Assembly (NCBI RefSeq): GCF_006569185.2
Contig: NZ_VIGC02000007.1
Coordinates: 1 to 64,000, forward strand
Source: Litorilinea aerophila
Lineage (GTDB): Bacteria; Chloroflexota; Anaerolineae; Caldilineales; Caldilineaceae
Length of the DNA: 64,000 bases
Direction of reading: 5' to 3'
Of this stretch, positions 42,349 to 51,601 are shown one piece after another. Position numbers and translations under genes: made by a program. How positions within the stretch are numbered: the first letter of the stretch is position 1; each line of letters starts with the position of its first letter. The notes under the pieces are model-generated. The model saw only the letters and a program-made list of their open reading frames with translations. It was not told the DNA's origin and did not search any database.

Positions 42349-42370
42349 TTCGCTTTGCCCGTTTTGTCAA
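42342..42370 (-). promoter_or_regulatory. mazEF promoter
   Basis: On the minus strand TTGACA (42365-42370) and TATCTT (42342-42347) are 17 bp apart, about 42 bases before the mazE ATG. Confidence 0.7.
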
Positions 42371-42410
42371 CACGTTCGGTCAGGAGGGCAGGACGACTTT
42401 ACAGATTCCT

Positions 42411-43163
42411 CTACAGGTGGGCAGACAGGCCCAGCAGGCGCTGCGCATTTTGGGCTACGGCCTCCTGAAGGATCTCCTCCCGTTCGCCCCGCAGACGGGC
42501 CAGTTCGGCCAGCACGTCCACCAGGTGGTGGGGGTAGCCCGGCTCGCCGGTGAGCCACGCCAGCCCGGTGGGGCCATCGGTCTCTGTGAGGAGCTGGTCC
42601 AGGGGGATGCGGCGGGCCAGCTCCCGGATGGCATCGCTGTGGAGTACCTCGACGCCTACGGTGAAGGCGTAGCCCCGTTCCACCAGGGCCGTGAAAGGGT
42701 CCAGGGGGCCGGAGTACCAGTGGATGATGGCCCGGCGGATGCCGAAGTGGTCCAGCCGGGCCAGGATTTCCGCCTCCGCGCCCTTGGTATGGAGGTTGAC
42801 GGGCCTGTCCAACTCCCGGGCTGCAGCCAGAAAAAAGTCGAAGACCTCCCGCTGCGCGGGGTAGGTGGCGGGCTCCTCCACCCAGTGGAAGTCCAGCCCG
42901 ATTTCGCCGAAGAAGGGCGCTGCCGCCAGGTACGGCTCCAGCTCGGCCAGCCGCTCCACCCACGCCGCTGCGTGCCAGGGGTGCACCCCCAGGCCCACCA
43001 CAATGCGCGGGTTGTCCCGGGCGATCTCCAGGTTGCGTCGATAACTGTCCAGGTGCAGGCTGTTGGCCAGGGTCAGAACGTCCAGCCGGTCGATTTCCGC
43101 CAGCACCTCGGGCAACTGCCCTGGCTCATAATGATCCAGATGGGTATGCGCATCCACCAACAC
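42411..43163 (-). CDS. TatD-family metal-dependent hydrolase
   Basis: 250 residues. VDAHTHLDHYEPGQLP at the start gives the H-x-H-x-D metal motif; FGEIGLDFHW (about 86) holds the bridging glutamate, PVNLHTKGAEAE (about 121) and IIHWYSGPLD (about 144) the two histidines, and TETDGPTGLAW (about 194) the catalytic Asp. TatD proteins are 3'-5' DNA exonucleases or related phosphodiesterases; distant members act on small substrates. This is shorter and more divergent than E. coli TatD, so the nuclease role is only probable. It lies downstream of the SDR gene on the same strand. Confidence 0.82.
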   Translation of the reverse strand: MLVDAHTHLDHYEPGQLPEVLAEIDRLDVLTLANSLHLDSYRRNLEIARDNPRIVVGLGVHPWHAAAWVERLAELEPYLAAAPFFGEIGLDFHWVEEPATYPAQREVFDFFLAAARELDRPVNLHTKGAEAEILARLDHFGIRRAIIHWYSGPLDPFTALVERGYAFTVGVEVLHSDAIRELARRIPLDQLLTETDGPTGLAWLTGEPGYPHHLVDVLAELARLRGEREEILQEAVAQNAQRLLGLSAHL

Positions 43164-43176
43164 AAACGCCCCTCCT

Positions 43177-43218
43177 GCCTACCGTCTACCGTCTACTGCC
43201 TACTGCCTACCTTCTACC
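43177..43218. repeat. Heptamer array (GTCTACC type)
   Basis: Six consecutive 7-base units GCCTACC, GTCTACC, GTCTACT, GCCTACT, GCCTACC, TTCTACC lie between the TatD and SDR genes. The SDR stop codon (TAG of GGTAG on the minus strand, 43222) is in the same style of sequence directly after the array. Confidence 0.8.
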
Positions 43219-43221
43219 CTC

Positions 43222-44031
43222 CTACCAATGCATCACAAACCCACCATCCACATTCACCGTCTGGCCGGTCACGTTGCGGGCGCGGGGCGAAGCCAGAAAG
43301 ACGGCCATGTTGGCGATGTCCTCGGGCGTCTGCCAGCGGTTGAGGGGCACCATCCGTTGGAGCTTCTGACGCCCCCAGGTTTCGAAGTCGACCCGCTCTT
43401 CCGGCGGCAGATTTTTCATCTGGCCGGCCCAGACGCCCCGGTTCAGGGGCGTATCCACCATGCCCGGGTTCAAGGTGTTGACCCGCACGCCGTAGGGGGC
43501 CAGATCCTTGGCCGCGCACTGGGAGAAGTTGATGAGGCCCGCCTTGGCGGCGCTGTAGGGCGGGTCGGTCTGGGAGCCGATCTGGCCGGCCACGGAGCCG
43601 ATGAAGAGGATGGTGCCCTGCCGTCGGGCGACGAAGGTTTCCACGAAGGCGAAGGTGGTGTTCACCGCGCCCAGCAGGTTAACCTCCAGCATGCGGGGCC
43701 AGTCCGAGGGCTGCTGGTTCCAGAAGGGGAGCCCGCCCCGGTGGCACGACATCCCCGCCGCGTAGACCAGATGATCCACGGGGCCCAGTTGTTCTTCCAC
43801 CTGTCGGGCGGCCCGCTGCAGCGCAGGGAAGTCGGTGGCGTCGGCCACCAGCCCCAGGGTGGCGGTGTGATGTTGCCCGGCGATCTCTCGGGCGGTCGCC
43901 TCCACGGTGGGCGCGATGTCCAGCAGGGCGACCCGCGCCCCTTCCGCGGCAAAGGCTTCGGCAATGGCCCGGCCGATTCCGCTGGCGCCACCGACGACCA
44001 CGGCCAGTTGGTCATGCAGTTCCAGGTCCAT
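43222..44031 (-). CDS. Short-chain dehydrogenase/reductase (classical SDR)
   Basis: 269 residues. Cofactor motif VVVGGASGIGRAIAEAF (about 12-28), LLDIAP at the second strand (Asp at about 37, favouring NAD), VYAAGM, catalytic Ser in FIGSVAGQIG (about 144) and YSAAKAG (Tyr about 158, Lys about 162), and the C-terminal MAVFLASPRARNVTGQTVNV. It oxidises or reduces a hydroxyl on an unknown small substrate, perhaps a sugar alcohol or acid given the region. The gene is monocistronic or leads into tatD, separated by a 7-base repeat array. Confidence 0.88.
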   Translation of the reverse strand: MDLELHDQLAVVVGGASGIGRAIAEAFAAEGARVALLDIAPTVEATAREIAGQHHTATLGLVADATDFPALQRAARQVEEQLGPVDHLVYAAGMSCHRGGLPFWNQQPSDWPRMLEVNLLGAVNTTFAFVETFVARRQGTILFIGSVAGQIGSQTDPPYSAAKAGLINFSQCAAKDLAPYGVRVNTLNPGMVDTPLNRGVWAGQMKNLPPEERVDFETWGRQKLQRMVPLNRWQTPEDIANMAVFLASPRARNVTGQTVNVDGGFVMHW

Positions 44032-44305
44032 AGGGTCTTCCTCCCGTTTTGATTGGATCTACCGGCTCCCCTGCAAAAAGGGCATTTTTGAACGCAAAGG
44101 CGCAAAGAAGCGCAGGAGAGAGTCACCCGTATCAGCGTTCATCTGGGTGGGTCAGCGTCCTGATTTGACCTTTGTGCAGTAGAGCCATCGACTGATTTTG
44201 TAACTGTTCATCCCCCTACCCTCCTTCCCCCGCCGAGGGAAGGAGCGTGCTCTGTGTCTCTGGGGTGTTCTCCCAGTGAACTCCTCTGTGACTCCCCAAA
44301 CAACA
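44032..44305. other. Intergenic region with CGCAAAG-type repeats
   Basis: 274 bases without a supported gene. At 44089-44117 there is a run of near-copies of CGCAAAG / CGCAGG, a dispersed low-complexity motif seen in other bacteria. No promoter for the SDR gene could be fixed with confidence. Confidence 0.4.
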
Positions 44306-46681
44306 TTACGCGCGGCGTTGCCAGGGCCACCGCCGCCGACGCGGGGCCGGTGGCCGCAGGGTGGCCAGCCATGCATCCAGGCCGGGCAGGGCCAGGGGCT
44401 TCACAGCAGCGGCGGGCCCGGCCAGCTCGCGCCAGAGGGCCACCTGTTCGGGCTTTATCGGCAGCGCGTCCAGAAGTCCCCGCTCCTGGACGGCGTCCAG
44501 AAAGCCCAGCACCGCGGCCGCGATGCGCTGTTTCGTCCCGGCGTCGGCCCGCCACCAGCGCTGGAAGTAGGAGCTCAGGTGCAGTTGGGGGGCGTTGACG
44601 GCCAGGGCCAGATAGTCGTCCAGACTCCACGCCTCCGGCGGTTGTTTCAGGGCCCGTTGTAGCACCTCCACCACCTCCACCACAGCAGGCGCCTGGGCCT
44701 CCATCAAAAACTGGGAGATGGGCTGGCCCTCCAGCCAGTGGAGGTAGAGGTGACGGCGGGCCCGGGTGACGGCCACGTAGAGCAGGCGCCGTTCTTCTTC
44801 CAGGTTGGGCGCCTGGTTCAAGGGGATGATCCCCTGGTTGCAGTGGGGCACGAAGACCACAGACCACTCCAGCCCTTTGGCCCTGAAGATGGTGGTGATG
44901 GTCAGCCCCTGGGACGAACCATGGCCGCGGCCGGCGCGGTCCCGCCGGGTGGAGAGCTGGGCCAGCCGGTCCAGATGCTGGAGGAATTGTTCCAGGGATC
45001 CTTGCCCCCGGGCATAGGCCAGGAGCGCGGCCACATTGGCGGCCCGGTCACCGCCAGAGCCAGCGTGGCCGCTGTGGTGTCGCAGGTAGTTCATGTAGCT
45101 CAGCCGGGCTTCCAGGCGCTGGAGCAAGGCCGCCGCCGGTGGCTGCTGCGCTTTGGGCAGGCTCAGGGCCTCCCGCAACTCGGCCAACAGCCCGGCCAGC
45201 TCTGTCAGAGGCTGCGCGACCCGGGGCGGGGCGCCGGCTGCCACAGCCTGGATCGCCTCCACCAGGCCCAGGGCCTGGGTCCGCGCCAGCTTCATCACCG
45301 CCTGTCCCATGGCCTGGGACAGGTAGCGCAGGGGACGGTTGTAGACGTGGAACCAGAGGCGTTCCATCTCTTCCAGCTCTTCCCGGGTCAGCCCATGTCC
45401 GGCCCGGCGGCGAGCGTCGTAGCGGGCCAGCCGACCGTAGTTGAGCAGGGTTTCCACCTCTGGGCGGCGGTAAAAGGGCGGATTGCCCCAGATGACGTAG
45501 GGAATCTGGGCGGCGATGAGGGCCTGTTCCAGGGCCGGCGTCTGGGCGTAGATTCGGACCAGGATGGCCATTTCCTCCAGGGGATAGCCCTGTTCCTGGG
45601 CGGCCTGGATCTGGTGAACCACGGCCTGGGCCATGGCCGCCTCGTCCGCATGGCCCAGCAGGGTTATCTGTCCGCCAAAACCCTGGGTCAGCTGCATCTG
45701 CTTGGGTTGGCGCTGGCGGTTGTGGAGGATGATCTGATTGGCCAGGGCCACATGGACGGCCCGGCTGCGGAAGTTTTCGGTCATGAAATAGACCGTGGCC
45801 CGATAGCGGCGCTGGAACTCCCGGAAGTGCTGGGGGCTGGCTCCCCGCCACTCGTAGATGGTCTGGTCGTCGTCGCCGATGGCCATGTAGTTGCGGTGGG
45901 GCGCGGTGAGGAGGTCCAGCATTTCAGCCTGGGCCAGGTTGAGGTCCTGGAATTCGTCCACCAGCACACACTGGAAGCGCCGTTGCAGCTCTTCCAGGAT
46001 GTCCGGCCAGCGGACCAGCACCTCCCAGCCGGTGGCCAGGAGGTCGTCAAAGGTGAGCACGCCCTGGGCCAGGCGCATCTCTTCGTAGAGGGCGTAGAGG
46101 TCCCGGTACCAGGGCAGGCCGGAGGGCGCCGGGGCCTGGCGCGCCACACGGCGGGCCTGCCGGGGCAGGTCGAGCCGCCGCAGGTCCGGGTAGGCCAGGT
46201 TGCCCTTGCACGCGCCCACGTAGTTGAGGAAGTCCTCCTGGTCCAGCGCGATCAGTTCGGCCGCGTAGGGGACCTTGCGTCGTCGGGCTTCGGCCAGGGC
46301 GGCGTAGAGGATCTGGAGGCGGGCGCCATCCACCGGCCGCCGGAACACGTTCTCCTGCAGGTAGGGCAGCCGTTGCCGCTGGTGAGCCAAGCGGATGATG
46401 AACCGCCCCAGGGCGTGCAGGGTGCAGACCTGGACGTCGGCGCAGGAGGGCCACCGGTTCAGGGCAGCCCGGATCTTCTGGTTGGCGTCCCGGTTGAAGG
46501 AAGTGGCCAGGATCTGCTCCGCTGGGAAGATGCCCTCCTCCACCAGGCGGGCGATGCGGTGTACCAGGGCTGTGGTCTTGCCCGCGCCGGCCACGGCAAA
46601 GACCAGGGCCGGCCCGCCGTCGTGCGCGACGATGGCCTGCTGCTGTTCGGTCAACGGCATGGAGGACAGGAACTTGGGCAT
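44306..46681 (-). CDS. UvrD/Rep/PcrA-type superfamily 1 DNA helicase
   Basis: 791 residues. Q-motif and Walker A LTEQQQAIVAHDGGPALVFA then VAGAGKTTALVHRIARL (about 30-46), motif Ia TSFNRDANQKI, motif II VLVDEFQDLNLAQAEMLDLL (about 240), motif III AIGDDDQTIYEWRGA (about 265), motif V TIFRAKGLEWSVVFVPH (about 600) and motif VI RRLLYVAVTRARRHLYLHW. It unwinds DNA 3'-5' with ATP, in repair or replication restart. It is longer at the C-terminus than PcrA and lacks any nuclease motif. It stands alone with GAGAGGG before the ATG. A small membrane protein gene lies upstream on the same strand. Confidence 0.9.
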   Translation of the reverse strand: MPKFLSSMPLTEQQQAIVAHDGGPALVFAVAGAGKTTALVHRIARLVEEGIFPAEQILATSFNRDANQKIRAALNRWPSCADVQVCTLHALGRFIIRLAHQRQRLPYLQENVFRRPVDGARLQILYAALAEARRRKVPYAAELIALDQEDFLNYVGACKGNLAYPDLRRLDLPRQARRVARQAPAPSGLPWYRDLYALYEEMRLAQGVLTFDDLLATGWEVLVRWPDILEELQRRFQCVLVDEFQDLNLAQAEMLDLLTAPHRNYMAIGDDDQTIYEWRGASPQHFREFQRRYRATVYFMTENFRSRAVHVALANQIILHNRQRQPKQMQLTQGFGGQITLLGHADEAAMAQAVVHQIQAAQEQGYPLEEMAILVRIYAQTPALEQALIAAQIPYVIWGNPPFYRRPEVETLLNYGRLARYDARRRAGHGLTREELEEMERLWFHVYNRPLRYLSQAMGQAVMKLARTQALGLVEAIQAVAAGAPPRVAQPLTELAGLLAELREALSLPKAQQPPAAALLQRLEARLSYMNYLRHHSGHAGSGGDRAANVAALLAYARGQGSLEQFLQHLDRLAQLSTRRDRAGRGHGSSQGLTITTIFRAKGLEWSVVFVPHCNQGIIPLNQAPNLEEERRLLYVAVTRARRHLYLHWLEGQPISQFLMEAQAPAVVEVVEVLQRALKQPPEAWSLDDYLALAVNAPQLHLSSYFQRWWRADAGTKQRIAAAVLGFLDAVQERGLLDALPIKPEQVALWRELAGPAAAVKPLALPGLDAWLATLRPPAPRRRRWPWQRRA

Positions 46682-46746
46682 CGGCAGGCCCTCTCAGGCG
46701 AATATCGGCCGGGAGAATCGCCCGCGCAGGGGGAGTGGCCGGGTCG

Positions 46747-47076
46747 TCATCTTCCTGGCGCCAGAAGGGCCAGCAGCCCACTGGCCAGGAGGATGGCCAC
46801 CTGGAGGATGGTGACCCGGGCGAAGCGGGGCCACAGCCGCCGCTGCTCCACGCCCCGGCGGTAGTAGTGCTCCAGGAAGAGGACCAGGATCAGGCCGGCC
46901 ACGCTGAGCAGGAGGATGGCGGCCCGGTCCACAAAGGCCAGCCGCCAGTAGTCGTCGCTGAAGAGACCGGCCACCCCCATCACCAGGGTGCGCCCGGCGA
47001 TCAGGGTGGCCAGGGTCAGGGCGAAGGAAACGACCCACAACAGGTAGGCCATGGGTTGGTTCTGGGGGAGTTTCAC
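46747..47076 (-). CDS. Small membrane protein, three predicted helices
   Basis: 109 residues from a GTG at 47076 (GAAGGTGG upstream); the frame is open further upstream but that part looks like repeat DNA. Hydrophobic segments are YLLWVVSFALTLATLIAG, AAILLLSVAGLILVLFLEHY and VTILQVAILLASGLLALLAP, joined by a charged loop (YRRGVEQRRLWPRFARV). I do not recognise the family. It is 65 bases upstream of the helicase gene and could be cotranscribed with it. Confidence 0.6.
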   Translation of the reverse strand: MKLPQNQPMAYLLWVVSFALTLATLIAGRTLVMGVAGLFSDDYWRLAFVDRAAILLLSVAGLILVLFLEHYYRRGVEQRRLWPRFARVTILQVAILLASGLLALLAPGR

Positions 47077-47148
47077 AGCTGACCACCTTCGGCGGGCTGG
47101 CGACCCGACCTGCGTACCTGTTGCACCCGAACCGGGGCCCGCGGCCCT

Positions 47149-47168
47149 GTCACGCAAGGATGCGTGAC
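47149..47168. repeat. GTCACGCA palindrome, second copy
   Basis: GTCACGCA-AGGA-TGCGTGAC followed by CT; the copy at 13555-13574 differs by one base in the loop. Lies in the gap between oppF and the membrane protein gene. Confidence 0.75.
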
Positions 47169-47218
47169 CTGCGCCATCATGCGTATCACTTCGCGAGACA
47201 TTCGCGAGACAATCGGCC

Positions 47219-48274
47219 TTAGAGGGCGCCGGACAGCTTCAGCTCGCCGGCGAAGTGACAACTGGCGAAGTGGCCCGGCTTGACCTCCCGCAGGGCCGGT
47301 TCTTCCCGGGAGCAGATGGGCTCGGCGTAGGGGCAGCGGGGATGGAAGTAGCAGCCGCTGGGCGGGTTGGCCGGGTTGGGCACATCCCCTTCCAGCACGA
47401 TGCGCTGCCGCTTGCGCCGGGGATCCGGCTTGGGGATGGCCGAGAGCAGGGCTTCCGTGTATGGGTGGAGCGGGTTGCTGAAGAGCTCCTCCGTCTCGGC
47501 CATTTCCGCAATTTTGCCCACGTACATGACCGCCACCTTGTCGCAGATGTGCTTGATGACGCTCATGTTGTGGGCAATGAAGAGGTAGGTCAGGTTGAAC
47601 TGCTCCTGCAGGTCTTCGATCAGGTTGAGCACCTGGGCCTGGACCGAGACGTCCAGGGCGGAGACCGGTTCGTCCAGGACGATGAACTCGGGGTTCAGGG
47701 CCAGGGCCCGGGCCAGGCCGATGCGCTGGCGCTGGCCGCCGCTGAAGGCGTGGGGGTAGCGGTTCATGTATTCGGGGCTGAGGCCCACAGAGCGCAGCAA
47801 CTGGGCCACCCGCTGTTCCAGCTCCCGGCCCCGGGCCACCCGGTTGATGATCAGGGGTTCGCCCACGATGTGTTTCAGGGTCAGCCGGGGGTTCAGGGAC
47901 GAATAGGGGTCCTGGAACATGATCTGCATTTCCCGGCGGATGGTGCGCATCTCCTCCGGCCCCAGCTGTTCCACGTGGATGGGGCCCTGGGTTCGGTGGT
48001 GGAAGATGATCTCGCCGTCGGTGATGTCCAGCAGGCGCATGATGCAGCGGCCGGTGGTGCTCTTCCCACAGCCGCTCTCCCCCACCAGGCCGAAGGTTTC
48101 GCCCCGGTTGATGGTGAAGCTGACGCCGTCCACCGCCTTGACATAGCCCACGGTCCGGCGCAGGAAGCCCCGTTTGATGGGGAAGTACATCTTCAGGTTT
48201 TTCACCTCCAGCAGGGGGCCGCGCCCGTGTTCCTGCCGGGTTTGGGTCTGTTCCAGCGTGCTTGCATTGGCCAT
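47219..48274 (-). CDS. oppF: Oligopeptide ABC transporter ATPase, OppF/DppF type
   Basis: 351 residues. Walker [13 protein letters not shown] (about 60), signature [20 protein letters not shown] (about 170), Walker [13 protein letters not shown] and H-loop FIAHNM are intact. The C-terminal extension [20 protein letters not shown] with the Cys-rich oligopeptide-type tail ([17 protein letters not shown]) may hold an Fe-S cluster, as seen in some DppD/DppF proteins. It begins 2 bases after oppD ends. It completes the transporter whose binding proteins lie at the other end of the operon. Confidence 0.9.
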   Translation of the reverse strand: MANASTLEQTQTRQEHGRGPLLEVKNLKMYFPIKRGFLRRTVGYVKAVDGVSFTINRGETFGLVGESGCGKSTTGRCIMRLLDITDGEIIFHHRTQGPIHVEQLGPEEMRTIRREMQIMFQDPYSSLNPRLTLKHIVGEPLIINRVARGRELEQRVAQLLRSVGLSPEYMNRYPHAFSGGQRQRIGLARALALNPEFIVLDEPVSALDVSVQAQVLNLIEDLQEQFNLTYLFIAHNMSVIKHICDKVAVMYVGKIAEMAETEELFSNPLHPYTEALLSAIPKPDPRRKRQRIVLEGDVPNPANPPSGCYFHPRCPYAEPICSREEPALREVKPGHFASCHFAGELKLSGAL

Positions 48275-48276
48275 AA

Positions 48277-49356
48277 CTATCGTTCCTCCGTCGCGGGCGT
48301 GGGCTCCAGGGTGGCCGGGTCATAGCCGCCGTACAGCAGGCAGCGTACCTCCTGCCGATCCAGGCGAATGGGCGGCGGCTCGATGCGATTGCAGATGCCG
48401 GGCATGAACTCGGGGCAGCGGGGGTGGAAGGGGCAGCCCGCCGGCACCACCGACGGATCCGGCACGCTCCCCCGGATCACGGCCAGGCGGGTATGGCTCT
48501 GCTCTTCGATGCGGGGGATGGATCGCAGCAGCGCCTGGGTGTAGGGGTGCTTGGGGTCATAGAACGCGGAGTCCACGTCGGTCTTCTCCACCACCTTGCC
48601 CAGATACATGACCGCCACGTCGTCGCACATCTCGGCGACCACGCCCAGGTCGTGGGTGATGAAGATGATGCTCATGCCGGTCTCTTCCTGCAGCTCCGCC
48701 ATCAGCTCCAGGATCTGGGCCTGGGTGGTGACGTCCAGGGCGGTGGTGGGCTCATCGGCGATGAGGAGGGCCGGGTTACAGCTCAGGGCGATGGCGATCA
48801 TCACCCGCTGGCGCATGCCGCCGCTGAGCTGGTGGGGATAGCTGTCGAAGATGCGGTGGGGCTCCGGGAGCTGGACCCGGGCCAGCGCCTCGATGCCCCG
48901 TTCCCGGGCCTCCTTCTTGGAGACCTTCTGGTGCAGGGTGATGGCCTCCAGCAGGTGGTTGCCCACGGTGTAGAGGGGATCCAGGGAGGTCATGGGCTCC
49001 TGGAAGATCATGGCGATCTCATTGCCCCGGATGTCCCGCATCTGGCGGCTGCGGGGGTGCAGGTCGGTGATCTTGACCTCCTCCACCTGGCCATCCAGGC
49101 CCTCACTGCGGCGGTAGTAGGTGATTTCGCCACTCACGATGCGGCCGGGCCGGGGCACCATGTTGAGGATGCACTGGGCGGTGACGCTCTTGCCACAGCC
49201 ACTTTCCCCCACGATGCCCAGCACCTTCCCCCGCTCCACGGTGAAGTCCACGCCATCCAGGGCGCGGATGGTGCCGCTTTCGGTCTGGAAATGCACGTGA
49301 AGCTGGCTCACGCGTAGGATGATGTCCGAAGTGGTAGGCATATTTCCTGTGCTCAT
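48277..49356 (-). CDS. oppD: Oligopeptide ABC transporter ATPase, OppD/DppD type
   Basis: 359 residues from ATG 49356 (an in-frame ATG at 49341 is an alternative). Walker [13 protein letters not shown] (about 48), signature [20 protein letters not shown] (about 167), Walker [14 protein letters not shown]-loop [12 protein letters not shown]. The C-terminal tail [20 protein letters not shown] carries the four-Cys pattern of this subfamily. A distinctive insertion [20 protein letters not shown] after the Walker A domain is longer than in E. coli OppD. The gene starts 5 bases after the oppC stop. Confidence 0.9.
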   Translation of the reverse strand: MSTGNMPTTSDIILRVSQLHVHFQTESGTIRALDGVDFTVERGKVLGIVGESGCGKSVTAQCILNMVPRPGRIVSGEITYYRRSEGLDGQVEEVKITDLHPRSRQMRDIRGNEIAMIFQEPMTSLDPLYTVGNHLLEAITLHQKVSKKEARERGIEALARVQLPEPHRIFDSYPHQLSGGMRQRVMIAIALSCNPALLIADEPTTALDVTTQAQILELMAELQEETGMSIIFITHDLGVVAEMCDDVAVMYLGKVVEKTDVDSAFYDPKHPYTQALLRSIPRIEEQSHTRLAVIRGSVPDPSVVPAGCPFHPRCPEFMPGICNRIEPPPIRLDRQEVRCLLYGGYDPATLEPTPATEER

Positions 49357-49361
49357 TGGAT

Positions 49362-50537
49362 TTAGATCGCAAAGGGATCGGCGGCATCCCGGAAGCCGTC
49401 GCCCACGAAGTTGAAGCAGAGGACGGCGACGATCACAAAGGCGCCCGGGATCATCAGCCACGGGTTCTTCACCACCACGCTCACCGTTTGGGCATCCTGG
49501 AGGAGGGTTCCCCAGCTCACCATGGGCGGCTGGATGCCCAGGCCCAGGAAGCTCAGGGCCGTCTCGGCCAGGATCATGCCGGGGATGGCCAGGGTGGCCA
49601 CCACGATGATGTGGCTGAGGGCGTTGGGCAACATGTGGACCAGGATGATGCGGGTGTGGGAGGCGCCGGCGGCCCGGGCTGCGTTGGTGTAGTCCATCTC
49701 CCGGTAGGCCAGCACCTTGGCCCGCACCTGGCGAGCCAGCCCGGTCCAGCCGATGAAGGAGAGGATGATGGAGATGAAGAAGAAGCGGGTGACCGTGGAC
49801 ATGTCGTGGGGCAGCGCGGCAGCCAGCGCGGCCCACAGGGCAATGTCCGGGAAGGACATGAGCAGCTCGATGATGCGCTGCATCACCGTGTCCACGATGC
49901 CGCCGAAGTAGCCTGACACGGTGCCCAGGATGGACCCGAAGATGATGGTGAGGGTCACGCCGATGAGCCCCACGCTCAGGGAAACCCGGCCGCCGAAGAG
50001 GATGCGGGAGAAGACATCCCGGCCCAGCCGGTCGGTGCCCAGGAGGAAGATGGTGCCCGGCTCATCCACACCGTAGAGGTGGATGTCGGTCTCGAAGAGG
50101 CCCAGCAGCTTGTAGGGCTTCCCGTGGACAAAAAAGCGGATTGGGTAGATCTGGCTGGGATCATCTTTATGAACCCAGACCAGGTCGTGGGTGTCCAGCT
50201 CCGTCGTGGTGCCGTAGACGAAGGGGCGCAGGTGGAAGTTGCCCTCTTCGTCGAAAAAGCGGAGCCGCTGGGGCGCGCGCAGCACATAATCCTCGTTCAC
50301 CTTCAGGTGATCGTAGGGGGCGAAAAAGTCGGCGAAGATCACCAGGATGTAGAGGAGGATCAGCAGGATGCTCCCGGCCACGGCCAGGCGGTTGCGCAGA
50401 AAGCGCCGCCACATGAGCCGCCAGACCGAAAGCTGGCCGATATCGGCAGCCACATCCTCGGCCGCTTCCAGGGTAGGGGAAGGCGGCAATGTCTCCTCTT
50501 CGTAGGGCGTAGAAACCCGTGCCACTTGTTCAGCCAT
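49362..50537 (-). CDS. oppC: Oligopeptide ABC transporter permease, OppC/DppC type
   Basis: 391 residues from ATG 50537 with GAGGGA upstream. A cytoplasmic N-terminal tail (VARVSTPYEEETLPPSPTLE) precedes the first membrane helix RLAVAGSILLILLYILVIFA. A large extracellular insertion of about 120 residues (DHLKVNEDYVLRAPQRLRFF onwards to DIHLYGVDEPG) comes before the core helices, larger than in E. coli OppC and typical for relatives in Chloroflexi. The EAA loop is YTNAARAAGASHTRIILVHM. It pairs with OppB. Confidence 0.9.
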   Translation of the reverse strand: MAEQVARVSTPYEEETLPPSPTLEAAEDVAADIGQLSVWRLMWRRFLRNRLAVAGSILLILLYILVIFADFFAPYDHLKVNEDYVLRAPQRLRFFDEEGNFHLRPFVYGTTTELDTHDLVWVHKDDPSQIYPIRFFVHGKPYKLLGLFETDIHLYGVDEPGTIFLLGTDRLGRDVFSRILFGGRVSLSVGLIGVTLTIIFGSILGTVSGYFGGIVDTVMQRIIELLMSFPDIALWAALAAALPHDMSTVTRFFFISIILSFIGWTGLARQVRAKVLAYREMDYTNAARAAGASHTRIILVHMLPNALSHIIVVATLAIPGMILAETALSFLGLGIQPPMVSWGTLLQDAQTVSVVVKNPWLMIPGAFVIVAVLCFNFVGDGFRDAADPFAI

Positions 50538-50552
50538 GTTTTTTTCCCTCAA

Positions 50553-51536
50553 CTACTCGTACCGAATGCGCGGGTCGATGATGGCCAGCAGGATATCGGC
50601 CAGGAAGTTGCCCAGCACCAGCATGATGGAAAGGAACATCAGGAAGGTGCCGGCCAGGTACATGTCCTGCTGGCGCAGGGCATTGAAGTAGAGCGGGCCG
50701 GTGGTGGGCAGGCTGAGGACGATGGAGACCACCAGGGAGCCGGAGATGATGGAGGGCAGGCTCATGCCCAGGAGCATGATGAGGGGGTGAATGGCGTTGC
50801 GCACCGCATGTTTCAGGATCACCTTGTATTCGGGGAGCCCCCGGGCCCGGGCCGCCTGGACGTACTGCATGTTCAGGATGTCCAGCAGGTTGCCCCGCAT
50901 CATGCGCATCAGGCCCGCGGTGCCCGCGGTGCCGACCACCACCACCGGCACCCACAGGTGGCTGAGCATGTCCATCACCTTGGCCAGGCTCCAGGGCGCG
51001 TCCACATATTCCCTGGAGAAGAGCCCCCCTACCGACTGGCCGAAGAAGCGCTGGGCAATGACCATCAACGTCAGCGCCAGCATAAAGTTGGGGATGGAGA
51101 GCCCCGCCATGCCGATAATGGTGGCGATGTTATCCCCCAGTTTGTATTGGTTGGTGGCTGAATAGATGCCGATGGGAATGGCCACTGCCCACGTAAAAAG
51201 CAGGGTGGAGATGGAGATCAGGGCTGTAAAGCCCAGCCGTTCCCAGATCAGGTCTTTGACTTCTCGATTGTATTGGAAGGAACGGCCAAAATCTCCCCGA
51301 ACAAAACCCGTGGCCCACTTCCAATATTGGACGTAGATGGGCTTGTCCAGGCCGTAGCGACGCTTGATGGCCTCCAGCTCTGCCTCGGCGGTGGAGGTGC
51401 CCTGGATCTGCCGCTGCATCTGATACACTTCCAGATAGCTCCCCGGCGGCAGGTTGATGATCACGAAGCCGAGGATGGAGATGAAGACCAGGGTGGTCAG
51501 CATGTAGAGAAATCGACGGATGAAATAACCGACCAT
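50553..51536 (-). CDS. oppB: Oligopeptide ABC transporter permease, OppB/DppB type
   Basis: 327 residues with six membrane helices; the first is YMLTTLVFISILGFVIINL after the typical FIRRFLY start. EAA loop YVQAARARGLPEYKVILKHA (about 225). The insertion LEVYQMQRQIQGTSTAEAEL, then EAIKRRYGLDKPIYVQYWKW, is the normal OppB periplasmic region. It is separated from the first binding-protein gene by a 65-base gap holding a strong hairpin, which should keep permease expression below that of the binding proteins. Confidence 0.9.
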   Translation of the reverse strand: MVGYFIRRFLYMLTTLVFISILGFVIINLPPGSYLEVYQMQRQIQGTSTAEAELEAIKRRYGLDKPIYVQYWKWATGFVRGDFGRSFQYNREVKDLIWERLGFTALISISTLLFTWAVAIPIGIYSATNQYKLGDNIATIIGMAGLSIPNFMLALTLMVIAQRFFGQSVGGLFSREYVDAPWSLAKVMDMLSHLWVPVVVVGTAGTAGLMRMMRGNLLDILNMQYVQAARARGLPEYKVILKHAVRNAIHPLIMLLGMSLPSIISGSLVVSIVLSLPTTGPLYFNALRQQDMYLAGTFLMFLSIMLVLGNFLADILLAIIDPRIRYE

Positions 51537-51559
51537 CGTTCGTATCCCTTCGCTTCAAG

Positions 51560-51590
51560 GGTGGGCAGGGAGGAGCCCTCCCCGCCCACC
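51560..51590 (-). terminator. Hairpin between oppA1 and oppB (attenuator or stabiliser)
   Basis: 13-bp arms (51560-51572 and 51578-51590) pair fully in the minus-strand RNA with one G-U pair and a 5-base loop. There is no T tract, so partial termination or 3'-end protection of the binding-protein message is more likely than full termination. Confidence 0.6.
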
Positions 51591-51601
51591 GGTTCACAGG
51601 G

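Noticed and set aside
44208-44867. 219-codon minus-strand frame near the helicase 3' end
   Set aside because: Out of frame with the helicase, Gly/Arg/Pro-rich, no motif.
44738-46864. 708-codon plus-strand frame opposite the helicase
   Set aside because: The minus strand carries all helicase motifs; the plus frame has none.
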